Assembly (NCBI GenBank): GCA_012861695.1
Contig: JAAOOA010000443.1
Span: forward strand, 272,001-336,000
Direction: 5' to 3'
Length of the DNA: 64,000 nt
Source: Trematomus loennbergii
Lineage: Eukaryota > Chordata > Actinopteri > Perciformes > Nototheniidae
In this document: piece by piece, positions 11,030 to 22,240 of the stretch
Layout: each line of letters starts with the position of its first letter
Numbering within the stretch: position 1 is the stretch's first letter
Notes under the pieces: generated by a model
Told to the model about the DNA's origin: nothing
Seen by the model: only the letters and a program-made list of their open reading frames with translations
Databases searched by the model: none
Made by a program: the position numbers and the translations under genes

Positions 11030-11931
11030 TAGGCTTGTTTGAGACAAGCGAGACCCGCGCAGACCCGCGCAATTGCGATCAACGTCTTGCTAGTGCGTTG
11101 CATGATGATTAGTCATTTTGTCCGACTTGCTCTGGAGGCTCAGATAGCAAAAAGTCATTGAATCAACATTGAGATATTGTCACACTGAAGATTGTGATCA
11201 ACATTGATGTCAGACATTGAAAGAACAGTGAAAGTGCTCGCTATGATCAGCATTGAAAGAACATTGCATTTTCAATCAATCCCAAATCAACCTTGATTCA
11301 ATTACAATATGATCAACATTGAAAGAATGTAGAATTGCAACAACATTGATTCAACTATATTATGCGTTGCATTATACATTGAAACAATGTTATTATCAGA
11401 TAGCAAAAAGTCTTTGAATCAACATTGAGATATTGTCACGCTGAAGATTTCAATCAACATCGATGTCAGACATTGAAAATGAACTAACAAAAAAGAGCCA
11501 TTATTTATTCAGATGATTATTACGATTTAATTCAATTATATGAACATTTTGTACATCTTTTGTCCACTTTAGCACACAAAACATTCTCTCTTTTAAAGGT
11601 CCCATCATATGCTTTTCTGGTTATTACCCGTCCCCTTGTGTGCTATGTAGCTTTTTCTGCATGTAAACGGTCTGCGTTACATGTTACTTGTTAGACGCTT
11701 TTATCCAAATCCTTACATACTCAATACTGTGGGCAATCCCCACAGGAGCAATTTTGGGGTGAAGTGTCTCAGGGACACAACGACATGCTGAGTCACAAAC
11801 CCTCAAAGTACACCCTGTAGCGAGTAAAACTCTAACACAGAAAATACCTGTCTATGCTGCCCCAGAACGCCTCGTTGGGGATTTCTCTTTTTCAATTGTT
11901 TTCTTCCTGAGTAAAGTGACGTAACGGATTT

Positions 11932-11975
<44 letters not shown>

Positions 11976-12032
11976 AGCTGTGTGTGTGCTCAGGCTGAGT
12001 TCCTCTGTGTCTTGCTGTCTCGCAGACCCCAT

Positions 12033-12209
12033 GCCATCATCATGTTCTGTTTAAAGCAGCTTTGCTAGACGTTGATAACATGCATTCTTCACATGCTGAA
12101 GATATGGATTTGAAAAAATGCACGTTTTGCAACATAACACAAGTTAAGGACATTTCTTGACATAATAAACATCTAGCAAAGCTGCTTTAAACAGAAAATG
12201 ATGATGGCC
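12033..12209. mobile_element. palindromic MITE-like segment
   Basis: Arms of about 44 bases (left with CTGTTTAAAGCAGCTTTGCTAGA, right its near-perfect reverse complement) enclose roughly 90 bases. In the second repeat copy the left arm is split by another element at its TTAA (61979). Confidence 0.7.
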
Positions 12210-12766
12210 TTTGAACACAGATTCTGAGGATGGTTTCTGCTTCTGCTTTTATCCATCAGGTCAAAATAGGATTCACACACATGGCATCATTGTGATATAT
12301 CAGGCCTCAGCCTCTTCAGCACATCACAATCAAAGAATTTAAGAATAAACAAATATAACAATTACAATCCAGTGCCTCTTGTCAACTGGCAACTCACAAT
12401 TCCACACATTTCAATTTCACAGGCAAATGGGACTTCATGCTTAAAATGACTGCATGTGCAAGCATGTACATACATTGAAGTTTGACCTGATCACTAACAA
12501 TGAACTTGAACAGTAGAAATACTGGATATGCCCCTTTTTGAACTGGCAACTTACACATCCACACATTCTTTGATTCTCTATTTCAGAAGAGAACTTAAAT
12601 GCTTAAAATGAAATGAATGCTGTGAGGTTTTACATGAGCACTAACCACAATGCACTAGAACAGGCGAAACATAGGTTAAAGTCATGTCTGGCTTCCCCAT
12701 TAACATTCACAGCAAAAGCTTTGTTTTCCGAGACCTTATGCGCTGCGAGCGTCGAGAGCCAAGCTC

Positions 12767-13018
12767 TTAAAAGATAGTCTGAATGGCTTCAAAGGTATAC
12801 CTCATCTCCTTTGGAAAATCCATGTTCATTGCATAACGTAGGCCAAAGAGGTATGCAAAGGCAGTAGAGAGGTCTGGTAGGTCATGCAGTACAATGGTCC
12901 CTTCCAACACAACAGCCACGTCTCGCACATTTGGCGATATGGCGGCATCATCATCTTCAATGACGGTGAGGAAGGCCACAGACACACCTCTGAGCAATCG
13001 TTCTTCATGGTCAGTGTC
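12767..13018 (-). CDS. gene-like terminal exon carried by a dispersed repeat
   Basis: On the minus strand, the acceptor TTTTCCTCAG is followed by an uninterrupted 83-codon frame ending in TAA (12767-12769). The residues start DTDHEERLLRGVSVAFLTV, then VAVVLEGTIVLHDLPDLSTA, and end PKEMRYTFEAIQTIF. The pattern of a short charged segment, a hydrophobic helix-like stretch (AFAYLFGLRYAMN) and a YTFE motif resembles the C-terminus of a large, poorly described protein family highly repeated in teleost genomes. The exon at 18737-18905 belongs to a similar family. No function is known. Upstream exons were not identified with certainty; a possible donor (RC of 13116-13124) lies upstream. The second copy at 63182-63432 is broken. 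Confidence 0.5.
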   Translation of the reverse strand, partial: DTDHEERLLRGVSVAFLTVIEDDDAAISPNVRDVAVVLEGTIVLHDLPDLSTAFAYLFGLRYAMNMDFPKEMRYTFEAIQTIF

Positions 13019-13615
13019 CTGAGGAAAAGTAATATATGCATGATTGAGTGCTATGGAAAACTAAACGACAAAATACATATCCACTGATTCTGACTTTAGC
13101 ACCAATCTACTGAGTCTTACCATTCAGCTTGTGGAAGTTATAATTGCAACTCAACAGCACGGCATCTCTGGGCTCAAAATTAAATCTTACACAAAGTGTA
13201 TTATGCATAAAATGATTAGCATAAGCTATGAAAGCAATGCGCATGCGCGCAGTCGTCTAGGAAATGTTGCCCATTTGCACAGTGGAATCACCATCGCATC
13301 GTTCAGAGATATACTGCGCAAAATACAGATAGCAGGAGACAGAGGACAGCCATGGTCAGAGCTATCTGGATCAGTCTTATGCGACAATGGAAACTGAACT
13401 AAAGAGAACATTTGAAACTTTAGCAGTCTGCGTGATCTGCCTGTAGGGAGGGGCGGGCCGGCCCTGCGAGTAAAGTAACGAGTAAAGTAGCGAGTAAAGT
13501 AACGAGTAAAGTAACGAGTTACTTTATGTAGAGAGTAACGAAGTAGTGTAATATATTACTTTTTTTACAAGTAATATGTAATACATTACTTTTTTTTAGT
13601 AACGACCCCATCTCT

Positions 13616-13807
13616 GGAAACAATGCACGGCGTGTTTTGGGTGTAATATGGTCTGTGTTCACATTAGCTAACAGTCAGAGCTAACCTGTACTGGAGAGAA
13701 TATGTGTAACGTAATGTCCTTGTGGTGAACCCTGCGAGAGAGAAAGGTTTGAGCTCCATACTGTTTCAGAAATAATGCTTGAAGTGGTTGGGAACATAAT
13801 ATGGCAT
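13616..13807. other. no gene seen
   Basis: Short unique-looking spacer between the ~2.5-kb repeat and a TTAA-flanked MITE. No coding, RNA or repeat signal was recognised. Confidence 0.4.
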
Positions 13808-13811
13808 TTAA

Positions 13812-14754
13812 AGGTGGGGTAGGTAAGTTTGAGAAACCGGCTCGAGATACACTTTTTTTATATTCCATGTAATGCTCTTAACATCCCGATAGCAATGAAT
13901 ATCTGAAGTGCTTTGACAAAAAATCCATAAAGAAATGTCATCTGTGGAAGCTGTAGTACTGTAAAAAGCACGACCAATCATCTGAGCCGGCCCAGCTAAA
14001 ATAACTGGATGGCCTACCTGCCTGTCAGCCTTCCATCTGTGCACAAACTTATCTCGTGCCCTCATTGGTCATGTGCACGTTCGTGTGTGTTGGAGGAGGG
14101 GCTCTGTAAGGAAGTGGCAGATTTTTTCCGGTTGTGTATTTTCAAATTCTAGCGATCTTGAGCCGGTTTCTCCTTACCTCAGAAGATCCTCCGTTGCTAT
14201 GCGGTTGCTGTGCGGTTGCTACGCGGTTGCTATGGGGTTAACCCATAATCTCACATTTACAACAGCAGGCGGTGTAGTTGTACCATTTAAGCAGGGTTTA
14301 ACCATAGACTGTACAGTATACTATACAGTTTGTGTATATATACATGTATACACACATACATAATCAAACATAGACAAATAAATACAAATGCACACATTAG
14401 GAGGCATACATAAAAGGCACAACATTCAATATACAAAATAACATTGTTATCATAAGGAACAATAGGGTTTTTTCTATTGTCCCTGGACAACAGGACGAAG
14501 TTAGTCTGTAGAGTTTTGGCATCAACTTGGTACCACAGTAACAGATCCTGGGACGTCCCTGATCTGATTCAGACTTTCAGAAAGCCTAATAACAGAAATA
14601 AATCATGGGAAAGTTCATATTTCTTCGTAGATGTGGCCGCGTTCGTGTGTGTTGGAGGAGGGGCTCTGTAAGGAAGTGGCAGATTTTTTCCGGCTGTGTA
14701 TTTTCAAATTCTAGCGATCTCGAGCCGGTTTCTCCAAAATTACCTACCCCACCT
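13812..14754. mobile_element. TTAA-flanked MITE (AGGTGGGGTAGG ends)
   Basis: TTAA at 13808-13811 and 14755-14758. The ends are AGGTGGGGTAGGTAAGTTTG and, inverted, TTACCTACCCCACCT; the next inner bases GAAACCGGCTCGAGAT are also inverted at the right. A 3' segment (TTCGTGTGTGTTGGAGGAGG to AGCCGGTTTCTCC) occurs twice, at 14081-14195 and 14641-14738, so two copies may be fused or one end was duplicated. A truncated third copy is at 30457. TTAA target plus AGG ends suggest Kolobok-like or piggyBac-like mobilisation. Confidence 0.75.
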
Positions 14755-14806
14755 TTAATCACAGCAGCGTTTAGCTTTTAGTTTCTCCCGGTAGAAATCT
14801 CTCTTA

Positions 14807-15467
14807 CCCCTCGATTCCACCGGGTCCGTCTGCGCCGAGTTACGGCTGCACCGCGGTTTTGGTCCTACCTCCTCCGGCGTCATACCCTACCGGGCGCGTT
14901 TCAGGAGCATTTCAGAAGCGGAGCGTCTTGCCTGCCGGCTCGCAGTTTTTGTTGATTTGGGCATATTTCCTGGACAGGCTACTTTGTACAGACAAAGTTA
15001 ATAATAACTGTAATATTCCAGTTATAAACGACATGAATCAAAGATGTGTTGCTGTATTTTAGTGGTAAAAAAATGCATTCATCATCATAATTATTCTATA
15101 TATATATAATTTACACAGTGCCTGTAAACCGGAGGAGAACGCTGGCATTTCTCCTACTTGAAAGACTACGGAGGGATAGGGTCTGCAAAATTAGTTTGTA
15201 TGTGTGTATATATGCTCTGAACGTTCCACTTCCTGCCTGCCCGACATTACCTTACGGCTGCGTTGCGTCAAAAATAGGATTCATCCTAATTTTAGAGGAG
15301 CCCTGCGACGAGACGCTTCTGGGACGCTTCTGAGCCGCGCCGCCGCGTGTGGTGGAATAGCACCCATTGACTAGAGTGGCCGCGATCGCTGTGAGCGCTG
15401 TGAGCGCCGCGGCGCAGCCATAACGGGGCCGTAACGCGCCACAGACGGACCCGGTGGAATCTAGGGG
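14807..15467. mobile_element. Harbinger-like MITE with TTA target duplication
   Basis: The left end CCCCTCGATTCCACCGGGTC and the right end (reverse complement CCCCTAGATTCCACCGGGTC) form terminal repeats of at least 26 bases with one mismatch. TTA flanks both sides (14804-14806, 15468-15470), fitting the TWA target of PIF/Harbinger elements. GC-rich, non-coding. Confidence 0.75.
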
Positions 15468-16072
15468 TTACAATAAGTGTGGCTTGATATTGAGTTAGAG
15501 AAAGGTTCACTGTAAAAAAAAAATTGTAAAAAAACGGAAATTTTCTGGCGACAAGGGCGCCAGAAAATGTCCGTTAAAAAAAGGAAAAAAACTGTAAAAT
15601 AAAATACGGAGATAACATGTAAAAAAAAGTTACTTACCTTACCACAAGTAGAGTCTATTACTGTAATTTTACATGAAATCTTTTTATTTGAACATATATT
15701 ATTTGTTAGAATAGAGTCATAAACCTCTAGAAAACGGAATAATTATCTTTAAAAAATGATAAAAAAAAGCTAAAATACATAAAATTACTTTTATTATTAC
15801 AAAAAAGTACCGTGTATCTAAGACCATTTACCATTAAAAACAAAGAAAATAATGTAATTTTACTTTGCAAAAGCCTTAGTTTACATTAACTATCACATTT
15901 TTTGCCCAAAAAATCTGTAATTTTACAGGAAATCTTTTTCTTTAACATATATTAATTGTTAGAATATAGTTATACACCTCTAGAAAAACTGAATAAATAT
16001 TTTTTTAAATGATCAAAAAAAGCTGAAAGAAAGAAGATTACTGTTGTCATTTGAAAAAATACCGTAAATTCA

Positions 16073-16345
16073 AGATTCAAGGCTTTATTGTCATTAGCTT
16101 CAGTGTAGACATGGCAATGAACAACTGAAGTCACAGGCTTCTCCAACAGTGCAACATATATATAGAACATAGAACAAATAAAACAGAAATAGTGCAAGAA
16201 GAGTCTATATGCAAGTAAACGGAATATGATTGCACTGCCGTACCAGGCCGTGATGCAGCCAGTCAGGATACTCTCTATGGTGCACCTGTAGAAGATGCAG
16301 AGTATCCTGGAGTCCATGTTGAACTTCCTCAGCCTGCAGAACAAT
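16073..16345 (-). mobile_element. L2-type LINE 3' fragment
   Basis: Reverse complement of an L2 3' end: it matches 38265-38370 (CTACAGGTGCACCATAGAGAG, TGGCTGCATCACGGCCTGGT) and the 3' UTR near 38815-38905 (GTTGGAGAAGCCTGTGAC, GACAATAAAG). Much of the sequence between is deleted. Confidence 0.8.
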
Positions 16346-16805
16346 TACCTCATAATGTCCAGGGACTTTTCACACGGAGAGAAAACATACACATGTTGAG
16401 AGGAAACAGCATTTTTTTAAAACCACCAATTCAACAAATTCCAAACTTCATTGCATCACAACAGAAGGTGTTCATCTGTGGAATAACTGTAATGATGAGC
16501 TGAAATACTGTGCAACTTTATCTAAACTAAAACTCTTATTTAGAAACCAAATCCTGAATGGTTCCGAGCAGGACCTGTGAAGTGATGCTTGCTATTTCTT
16601 GTCGTTGTAAAAGTTATTTCTTTTTGGTTGTTTTGTACAAAAGAATGAATCCAATATCACAGATGCTGATGATGATGACCCAAACTTGTATTTCCATGAA
16701 CAATGTACGCTGTTTATCGTATTTAAGCTAAAATACGATAAATATTATTGTTTGTTTTGTTTCTAACATGTTCAATAAATTGACTAATACAATTTTGTTT
16801 TTAAA
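16346..16805 (+). mobile_element. second LINE C-terminal fragment
   Basis: The plus strand reads EGVHLWNNCNDELKYCATLS followed by KLKLLFRNQILNGSEQDL and a stop at 16577, the shape of the C-terminus of CR1/L2-type LINE ORF2. A 3' UTR with AATAAATTGAC follows. It sits between two pieces of a minus-strand L2, so it was probably inserted into it. Confidence 0.5.
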
Positions 16806-16824
16806 GAGCCGCTGTTTTGGTGAT

Positions 16825-17310
16825 GGTGTTAGTGTGATGAGTCCATGTCAGGTCCTTAGTGATGAGTCCATGTCAGGTCCTTAGTGATGAGTCAGGTCCT
16901 CAGTGATGAGTCCATGTCAGGTCCTTAGTGATGAGTCAGGTCCTCAGTGATGAGTCCATGTCAGGTCCTTAGTGATGAGTCAGGTCCTTAGTGATGAGTC
17001 CATGTCAGGTCCTCAGTGATGAGTCAGGTCTTCAGTGATGAGTCCATGTCAGGTCCTCAGTGATGAGTCAGGTCCTCAGTGATGAGTCCATGTCAGGTCC
17101 TCAGTGATGAGTCAGGTCCTCAGTGATGAGTCCATGTCAGGTCCTCAGTGATGAGTCCATGTCAGGTCCTCAGTGATGAGTCAGGTCCTCAGTGATGAGT
17201 CCATGTCAGGTCCTTAGTGATGAGTCAGGTCCTCAGTGATGAGTCCATGTCAGGTCCTTAGTGATGAGTCAGGTCTTCAGTGATGAGTCCATGTCAGGTC
17301 CTCAGTGATG
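16825..17310. repeat. minisatellite derived from an L2 coding motif
   Basis: Mixed 25- and 19-base units, TGATGAGTCCATGTCAGGTC(CTCAG) and TGATGAGTCAGGTCCTCAG. Read on the minus strand a unit is CTGAGGACCTGACATGGACT, which matches the L2 ORF segment CCGAGGACCTGACATGG at 38173-38189. The last unit runs straight into L2 sequence at 17311. Confidence 0.9.
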
Positions 17311-17562
17311 TGGACCCCAAGGAACTGACTGAGCTGACTCTCTCCACCGTAGTCCCATTGATGGCGATGGGGGCGTGTCCCTCTCTCTGCTGCTTCCTGT
17401 AGTCCACAATCAGCTCCTTTGTTTTGCTGACGTTGAGATGGAGGTTGTTATCCTGGCACCAAGATGTCAGGTTTTTCGACCTCTCTGTACGCCGTCTCGT
17501 CGCCGTCGGTGATCAGGCCGATGACGGTCGTGTCGTCAGCAAACTTCATGAAATCTAAGACC
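17311..17562 (-). mobile_element. L2 reverse-transcriptase fragment
   Basis: The minus strand encodes [20 protein letters not shown] (the FADD active-site motif of reverse transcriptase) then the segment ending near the GVHIT motif. It matches 37930-38175 of the plus-strand L2. Continuation of the fragment at 16073-16345, separated by the minisatellite and another LINE. Confidence 0.85.
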
Positions 17563-17861
17563 ATTTACATGTAAAACACAAAGTAAACATGTCATTTTAC
17601 TTTGCAAAAGCCCAAGTTTACATTAACTGTCTGATGTTTTGTAGAAAAAAAATCACAAATATATATATACAATATATTATTGAAAATAATATACATCACA
17701 AAAATAAAACAATAAATAAAATATATTTTAAGTAATAATAAAGCAGAATAGACCGGCAATGAAACATTTCAACATTTAACAATAGCCAACATTTTGTTCA
17801 AAAGATAACGATTATAAACACTAAAGAAATCTACCAGTTATGTGCGTGCGTGTGTACATGA
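17563..17861. other. AT-rich CACTA-type interior
   Basis: TCTAAGACCATTTAC and TTTGCAAAAGCC..AGTTTACATTAACT repeat words from 15815-15890, showing that the L2 relic was inserted into one element interior. No coding signal. Confidence 0.5.
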
Positions 17862-18006
17862 CTATGTGTGTTTCAACTCTCTCCATTCAAAGTCAGCGAC
17901 GTTTGTAATTAATGAATGCACCTTTATCTTTATCGAGTGCTGTTTTTGTTTGTATTCCTTCCTCTCCACTCTAGTCCCATTGTCCGGATTGATCTTGAAT
18001 AGGCAC
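17862..18006 (-). CDS. terminal exon of the CACTA-borne gene
   Basis: The acceptor (TCTTAACAG on the minus strand) is followed by one base, 47 codons and TAG at 17862-17864. The residues begin CLFKINPDNGTRVERKEY, with a basic middle (KQKQHSIKIKVHS), and end VADFEWRELKHT. The phase matches the donor of the exon at 18737-18905 exactly: AG plus G makes Arg, giving FLQ-R-CLFKINPD across the join. The FLQRC..INP..GTKVE pattern is one I know from the C-terminus of a very abundant, uncharacterised teleost protein family; biochemical function is unknown. No internal stop or shift is seen. Confidence 0.65.
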
Positions 18007-18736
18007 CTGTTAAGACAGAAGTACACTTACATTTAGTGTTTAATTACACATTCTGTGGATGATACAGCCATTAATTGTCTTTACAGTTATACAGCTTGAA
18101 GTCAAAGGGCAATGCTACTCTTAAATGTACTTTTCATTAACTGCTATGATCATATCTGTGCATTTAAAGCATTGGTTTGAATAGATTTTGTTATATAAAG
18201 TCGTCACTTGGCATCACTATCACACTGGACAGTATCGCAGCAGGTCTGTAAACAGGAGCAAGCGGTCACTTGAAGATTTGGGTAGCTACGAGTCCCATCT
18301 TGAGAGTTTGTGTAACTGGGGCAGATGAGGTGCGTGTCAGCCGCAGAGTGAGCGGTGTAAAAGCATCGTAGTTAACCGAAAGAAGTTCTAATGTGTTTGT
18401 TCACTGCAATAATACCAGGTTTTCTTTTGTTGTCCACAAAGGGCCCTCTTTCCGTCATTTTCATTGAGCTGAAGTAAACATACCACCGATTGGCTAAGAG
18501 TGAGTTTGAGCTTTTAGGGAGGAGCCAAAGCACACCACTGCAAAGGAAAGGGGTACGCTGAATTTACAACCCAAGACAAAACGAGAGCATAATGCGAAAC
18601 AGAATGCAGCACAATAATCTTTTTATCTCGATTATCTTGTTTTGTCAGGAGCACTTATCGTGTGTCAGAAATGTGCACAATCCTCTACTCTGTGGTTTAA
18701 GATGGAATTACTTAATAATTACAATTCAAGTCTTAC
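18007..18736 (-). other. intron of the CACTA-borne gene
   Basis: Bounded by a good donor (CAGAG|GTAAG, minus strand) and acceptor. No inserted element recognised; 18240-18330 is GC-richer but shows no open frame of note. Confidence 0.5.
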
Positions 18737-18905
18737 CTCTGCAAGAACTCCAGGGTAGCTCCCAGTTCTGAGCGATAACTGATGTTGAGGCAGTAATATG
18801 CTGCAAACATCAGCATCAGGGCGTCGACAACATTCAGGACACTGCCACTGACGATGGTCTGGTCCTCTGCTATCACGTAGTGTCCAGCTGTCAGGGGAGA
18901 ACTCC
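18737..18905 (-). CDS. penultimate exon of the CACTA-borne gene
   Basis: A minus-strand exon of 169 bases with acceptor GTACCTTAAG and donor CAGAG|GTAAGA. In the frame fixed by the next exon it reads SSPLTAGHYVIAEDQTIVSG, then a hydrophobic stretch (SVLNVVDALMLMFAAYYC), then LNISYRSELGATLEFLQ. The hydrophobic stretch is long enough to be a buried helix or membrane segment. It resembles the exon at 12767-13018 in layout (acidic start, VxxxL..hydrophobic..Y..N..Y..E), suggesting a shared family. A stop-free alternative frame also exists but does not join the next exon. Upstream coding exons were not found with confidence. Confidence 0.65.
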
Positions 18906-19171
18906 CTTAAGGTACACAACAGGAAAAAGTCACAAAACATTTATAAATCCAAAAAATTTTAGTGCAGATTGTTTTGTTTTTTTACTGGTCACATGGCCAA
19001 TTGTATTTTAGGAATGATCAGCTCCTGCAGCTTTCTTTTCTTTCTTAAGTGTTTCCTAATGTTAACAGTGTAGAAATGTCACATCATAAAGGGATAGTTT
19101 GGGTGTAAAGTGGGGTTTTATAAAGGTACTTATCCATAGTCAGTGTATTACCTAGAGTAGATGATGGCCGG

Positions 19172-19372
19172 CAGGGGCGGGCTGGGAAACGGTGGACCTC
19201 TGTCGCCTGTCAGCTTAACTTCAATGATGCCGTTTAAAAACAGCAAACCGACCCGGCCGTTCGGTGATTCTACAGATGGTCAGTCCGCCCCTGCCGGTAC
19301 CGAAGTGGGCCGAGTGGCCCGACCGGCCCATCGGGATTCGTCCCGAACGTCCCGATGGCCAGTCCGCCACTG
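19172..19372. mobile_element. small hAT MITE with 8-bp target duplication
   Basis: ATGGCCGG flanks both sides (19164-19171, 19373-19380). The ends CAGGGGCGGGCTGGGA and TCGGGACG..GGCCAGTCCGCCACTG are inverted (CAGKGGCGGRCTGG). 201 bases, non-coding. Confidence 0.85.
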
Positions 19373-19574
19373 ATGGCCGGGATGCCCCGAGCTTGGAGAT
19401 GCAGACAGGAGCAACCACCTGGAAGCAAAGCAATGTACTGCTCTGGACAGGGTCAGCAGAAAAACATATTTTAGCCACCTCTTGATGATTTCCATATCCT
19501 TTCACTGTTTGCATAGCAATACCATATAGGACATTGAGAATTGATAACACTTGTAATATGGCAAGAAATCTTAC

Positions 19575-19642
19575 TTGAGGATCTCTGGCTGCTGTTTATT
19601 CTTGGTAGGTTGCAATTACTGGTACTGCAGCTACAGTAACAG
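19575..19642 (-). other. possible small exon of the CACTA-borne gene
   Basis: On the minus strand, TTTTTTCCCTCAG precedes and CTCAA|GTAAGA follows a 68-base segment with one open frame rich in Cys and Ser (CYCSCSTSNCNLPRI). Splice signals are good, but neither protein similarity nor linkage to the later exons is shown. Confidence 0.3.
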
Positions 19643-20253
19643 CTGAGGGAAAAAAAGAGACACAAGTTTGCACATGCTTAAGCAAAAATAACTTAAATAA
19701 CACAGCAGCAGCTTTAAGTACAGTAATACCACACTTCAAGTATAAGACCCGAGTACTTCTAATCTTATTCAAGTACAAGATCAGAGAACTTCTCCCACCT
19801 CTGATTATAGCCTTAACATAGGATTTAAAAGATATGGATAATGTGCATTGTGTGTAACATTATGCCCACAAAAAAATCGATTATAAAACAAAGGATTGAG
19901 CTAAAATTAGGAGTTAGTGACAATGTATGCTAGTTAGCTAGCTAAACTATTTATTAAATAATATTGCGAAAAAGTAACTCTGAAACATTCACTGCACATC
20001 AGCTCAGCCACTCGAGCACCATTAAAAATAAAAAATTAACACCCTGCATAATGACGGCATAGAACAGCTCAATTTCAAAGCATGGTAGCTAGCTGCTACC
20101 TAGCTAGCTGCTACCTAGCTATGGTAACGTTAGCTAACATTACTTTGTTTTCGGTCGTTAAACAAAATGTATACCATAGCTAGGACTTTGACGTTTGCAA
20201 TGTTTTAAATCTTGAGTGTTTTGAATCCGTTGATAAATAGTTTTTACCGTTAC

Positions 20254-20442
20254 CTCTGAAAGTGCTGATTCCTCTCCTCTGGGCGTGCCACGTGCAGTGC
20301 TCTTCACCGCCTGCGTGCTAACAGAGTGGTCTCTGTAGTTGTGCATGCGCTCTGTCTGCCCAAGTGCATGATGGGTCGTGCAGCAGAGTCTCGTCTCTGA
20401 TTGGCTGCAAATCGATTGCCCTGAAAATCCTTTGATGAACAT
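20254..20442 (-). other. possible first exon of the CACTA-borne gene
   Basis: The GC-rich minus-strand segment ends in TTTCAGAG|GTAACG, a usable donor, and lies upstream of the other exons in an otherwise AT-rich element. It may be a 5' UTR/promoter exon. CGTGCCACGTGCAGTG and CATGATGGGTCGTGCAGC lie in it. No transcript evidence. Confidence 0.3.
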
Positions 20443-21344
20443 CCAATCCTTGTATTATTTTAAGAATTGGTAACGCCACACCATAAAGATTAATTTAAAA
20501 GTAAAAAAATGGGGTGCAAACTATTTACATTGCAATTATAATTGTTTAATTCTTTGGATTTTATTTTCTTAATTTACAAAATGACAATGTAACTAGTTGA
20601 TAAATAATAAAACAAACACTGAAGGCCTTCCAAAGACACAAGCAAAATATGTTATAAGACTTCTTTATTGTCAGTTTATTCTTTTAAATTGAGAATAGAG
20701 AACACTGATAACTAATGTTGGTGCACATTTATATAAGTTTGATTATGATCAGGAATATCCCATCTGTACTTTGCAGTCCTGTCCCAAGTACAAGTTAAGT
20801 AGGTATTAATCAACGTGTACATATCATTTTTAGTCATGCATAGTACTGCCTTCCTGTTTGCTTTATTTTTGAGAAACCTATTCTGCACCTACCTGGGTTT
20901 TAAGAGAGTCCAATACCCCATGAGACTGTTCAGTCTCATAAAACATGCTCAATTTACTTTTTGAAAACACAAGCTCACAATAAAGTCAGATGGGAGATCT
21001 ACAGAAGCAAAGTGTGATAGACAAAGATGCATTCCTATATTAAACAAACAGAAAATAAATCTTTGTTGTTCCACGAGGCAGTTGTAGCCATAGCAAATGG
21101 ATTAACAAGTGAATTTATGTACTTAACCTTCAACTACCTGCTGCCTGAAATCCCTGTGACATCACTGTAGATTGTTGTAACCAACTAGCTGTGTGGGACA
21201 TTATCACAATACATATTTAAGTTAATTGACTTGGATTGTAAATGTATTTCGCTGTAGCTACTAGCTTTGTCAACATGCTTTGGTGAAGGCCTATTCTTTC
21301 AATGTGATGCATTGAATAGTTGGATATTATTAGACGTCTAAAAG
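20443..21344. other. AT-rich, no gene seen
   Basis: Interior of the probable CACTA element. No coding segment, RNA gene or clear repeat recognised. Confidence 0.4.
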
Positions 21345-22240
21345 GACAACATTGTTCGTTTTACTGTAATTGCAATGCTAATACCAATTTAGCATAGTGG
21401 TAGCACTAACTGCTAACACGGTTTTGATATTCAGAGTCTGGCTGTTAGTGCATGTTCAATGTTATGGGCTAAATTGTACATGCTAGTGTGATAAGGCCTA
21501 GGGGAAGATGCTAATGTTATTTAACTTCTAGATCCTTTCATTTTTCACTTAGAGTGAAACTCAATATGTTTTTTGCATACTGTGCGCCAATCACTCTGTG
21601 TTTTAAATATTGAGTCACACATTTTAGAACATTGATACATTTCTAAAAGCTACTTTCCTAACAAACATGGTGCAGTTGTAGCAATCGCTACGAGAATGCA
21701 CTCTGTGTTAGCTGCACAAGGCACTTTGCGGTAGCTTCACGTCTCTGATGATCTGAAAAGCTAAATGATGTCAGAAATGTACACAGCTTTTTCTTGTGTT
21801 GAAAGATCAGCAGGTCAATGTTACTTGGGTTGTGAACGCACAACAGTTGGTTGTTTGTTAGTAGAGTTGCTTTACTGTAATCGCAATGCTAATACCAATT
21901 TAGCATAGTGGTAGCACTAACTGCTAACAAGGTTTTGATATTCAGAGTAGGCTGGCTGTAAGTGCTTGCTAGCATGTTCAATGTTATGGGCTTATGCTAG
22001 TGTGATAAGGCCTAGGGGAAGATGCTAATGTTATTTAACTTCTAGATCCTTTCATTTTTCGCTTACAGTGAAACTCAATATGTTTTTTGCATACTGTCTG
22101 CCAATCACCGTTAGCTGCACAAGTGACTTTGCGGTAGCTTCGCGTCTCTGATCATCTGAAAAGCTAAATGATGTCAGAAATTGGCACAGCTTTTTCTTGT
22201 GTTGAAAGAGATCAGCAGGTCAATGTTACTTGGGCTGTGA
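21345..22240. repeat. ~500-base direct tandem duplication
   Basis: 21358-21835 (TTACTGTAATTGCAATGCTAA to GGTCAATGTTACTTGGG) is repeated at about 21871-22232 in the same order with small deletions. Shared words include GTGATAAGGCCTAGGGGAAG and CTTCTAGATCCTTTCATTTT. Non-coding. Confidence 0.85.

Larger units (their letters stand above)
11032..13615. repeat. ~2.5-kb dispersed repeat, copy 1
   Basis: From about 11085 to 13612 this block is repeated nearly base for base at 61037-63995. In order it holds degenerate AACATTGA-rich sequence (11140-11480), an AAAGGTCCCAT-family repeat with a (CA)n tract (11595-12010), a palindrome (12033-12209), a gene-like exon on the minus strand (12767-13018) and a short GAGTAAAGTAAC array (about 13466-13520). 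It is preceded by GGCTTGTTTGAGAC (11032), the end of the composite found complete at 59820-61032. Confidence 0.85.
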
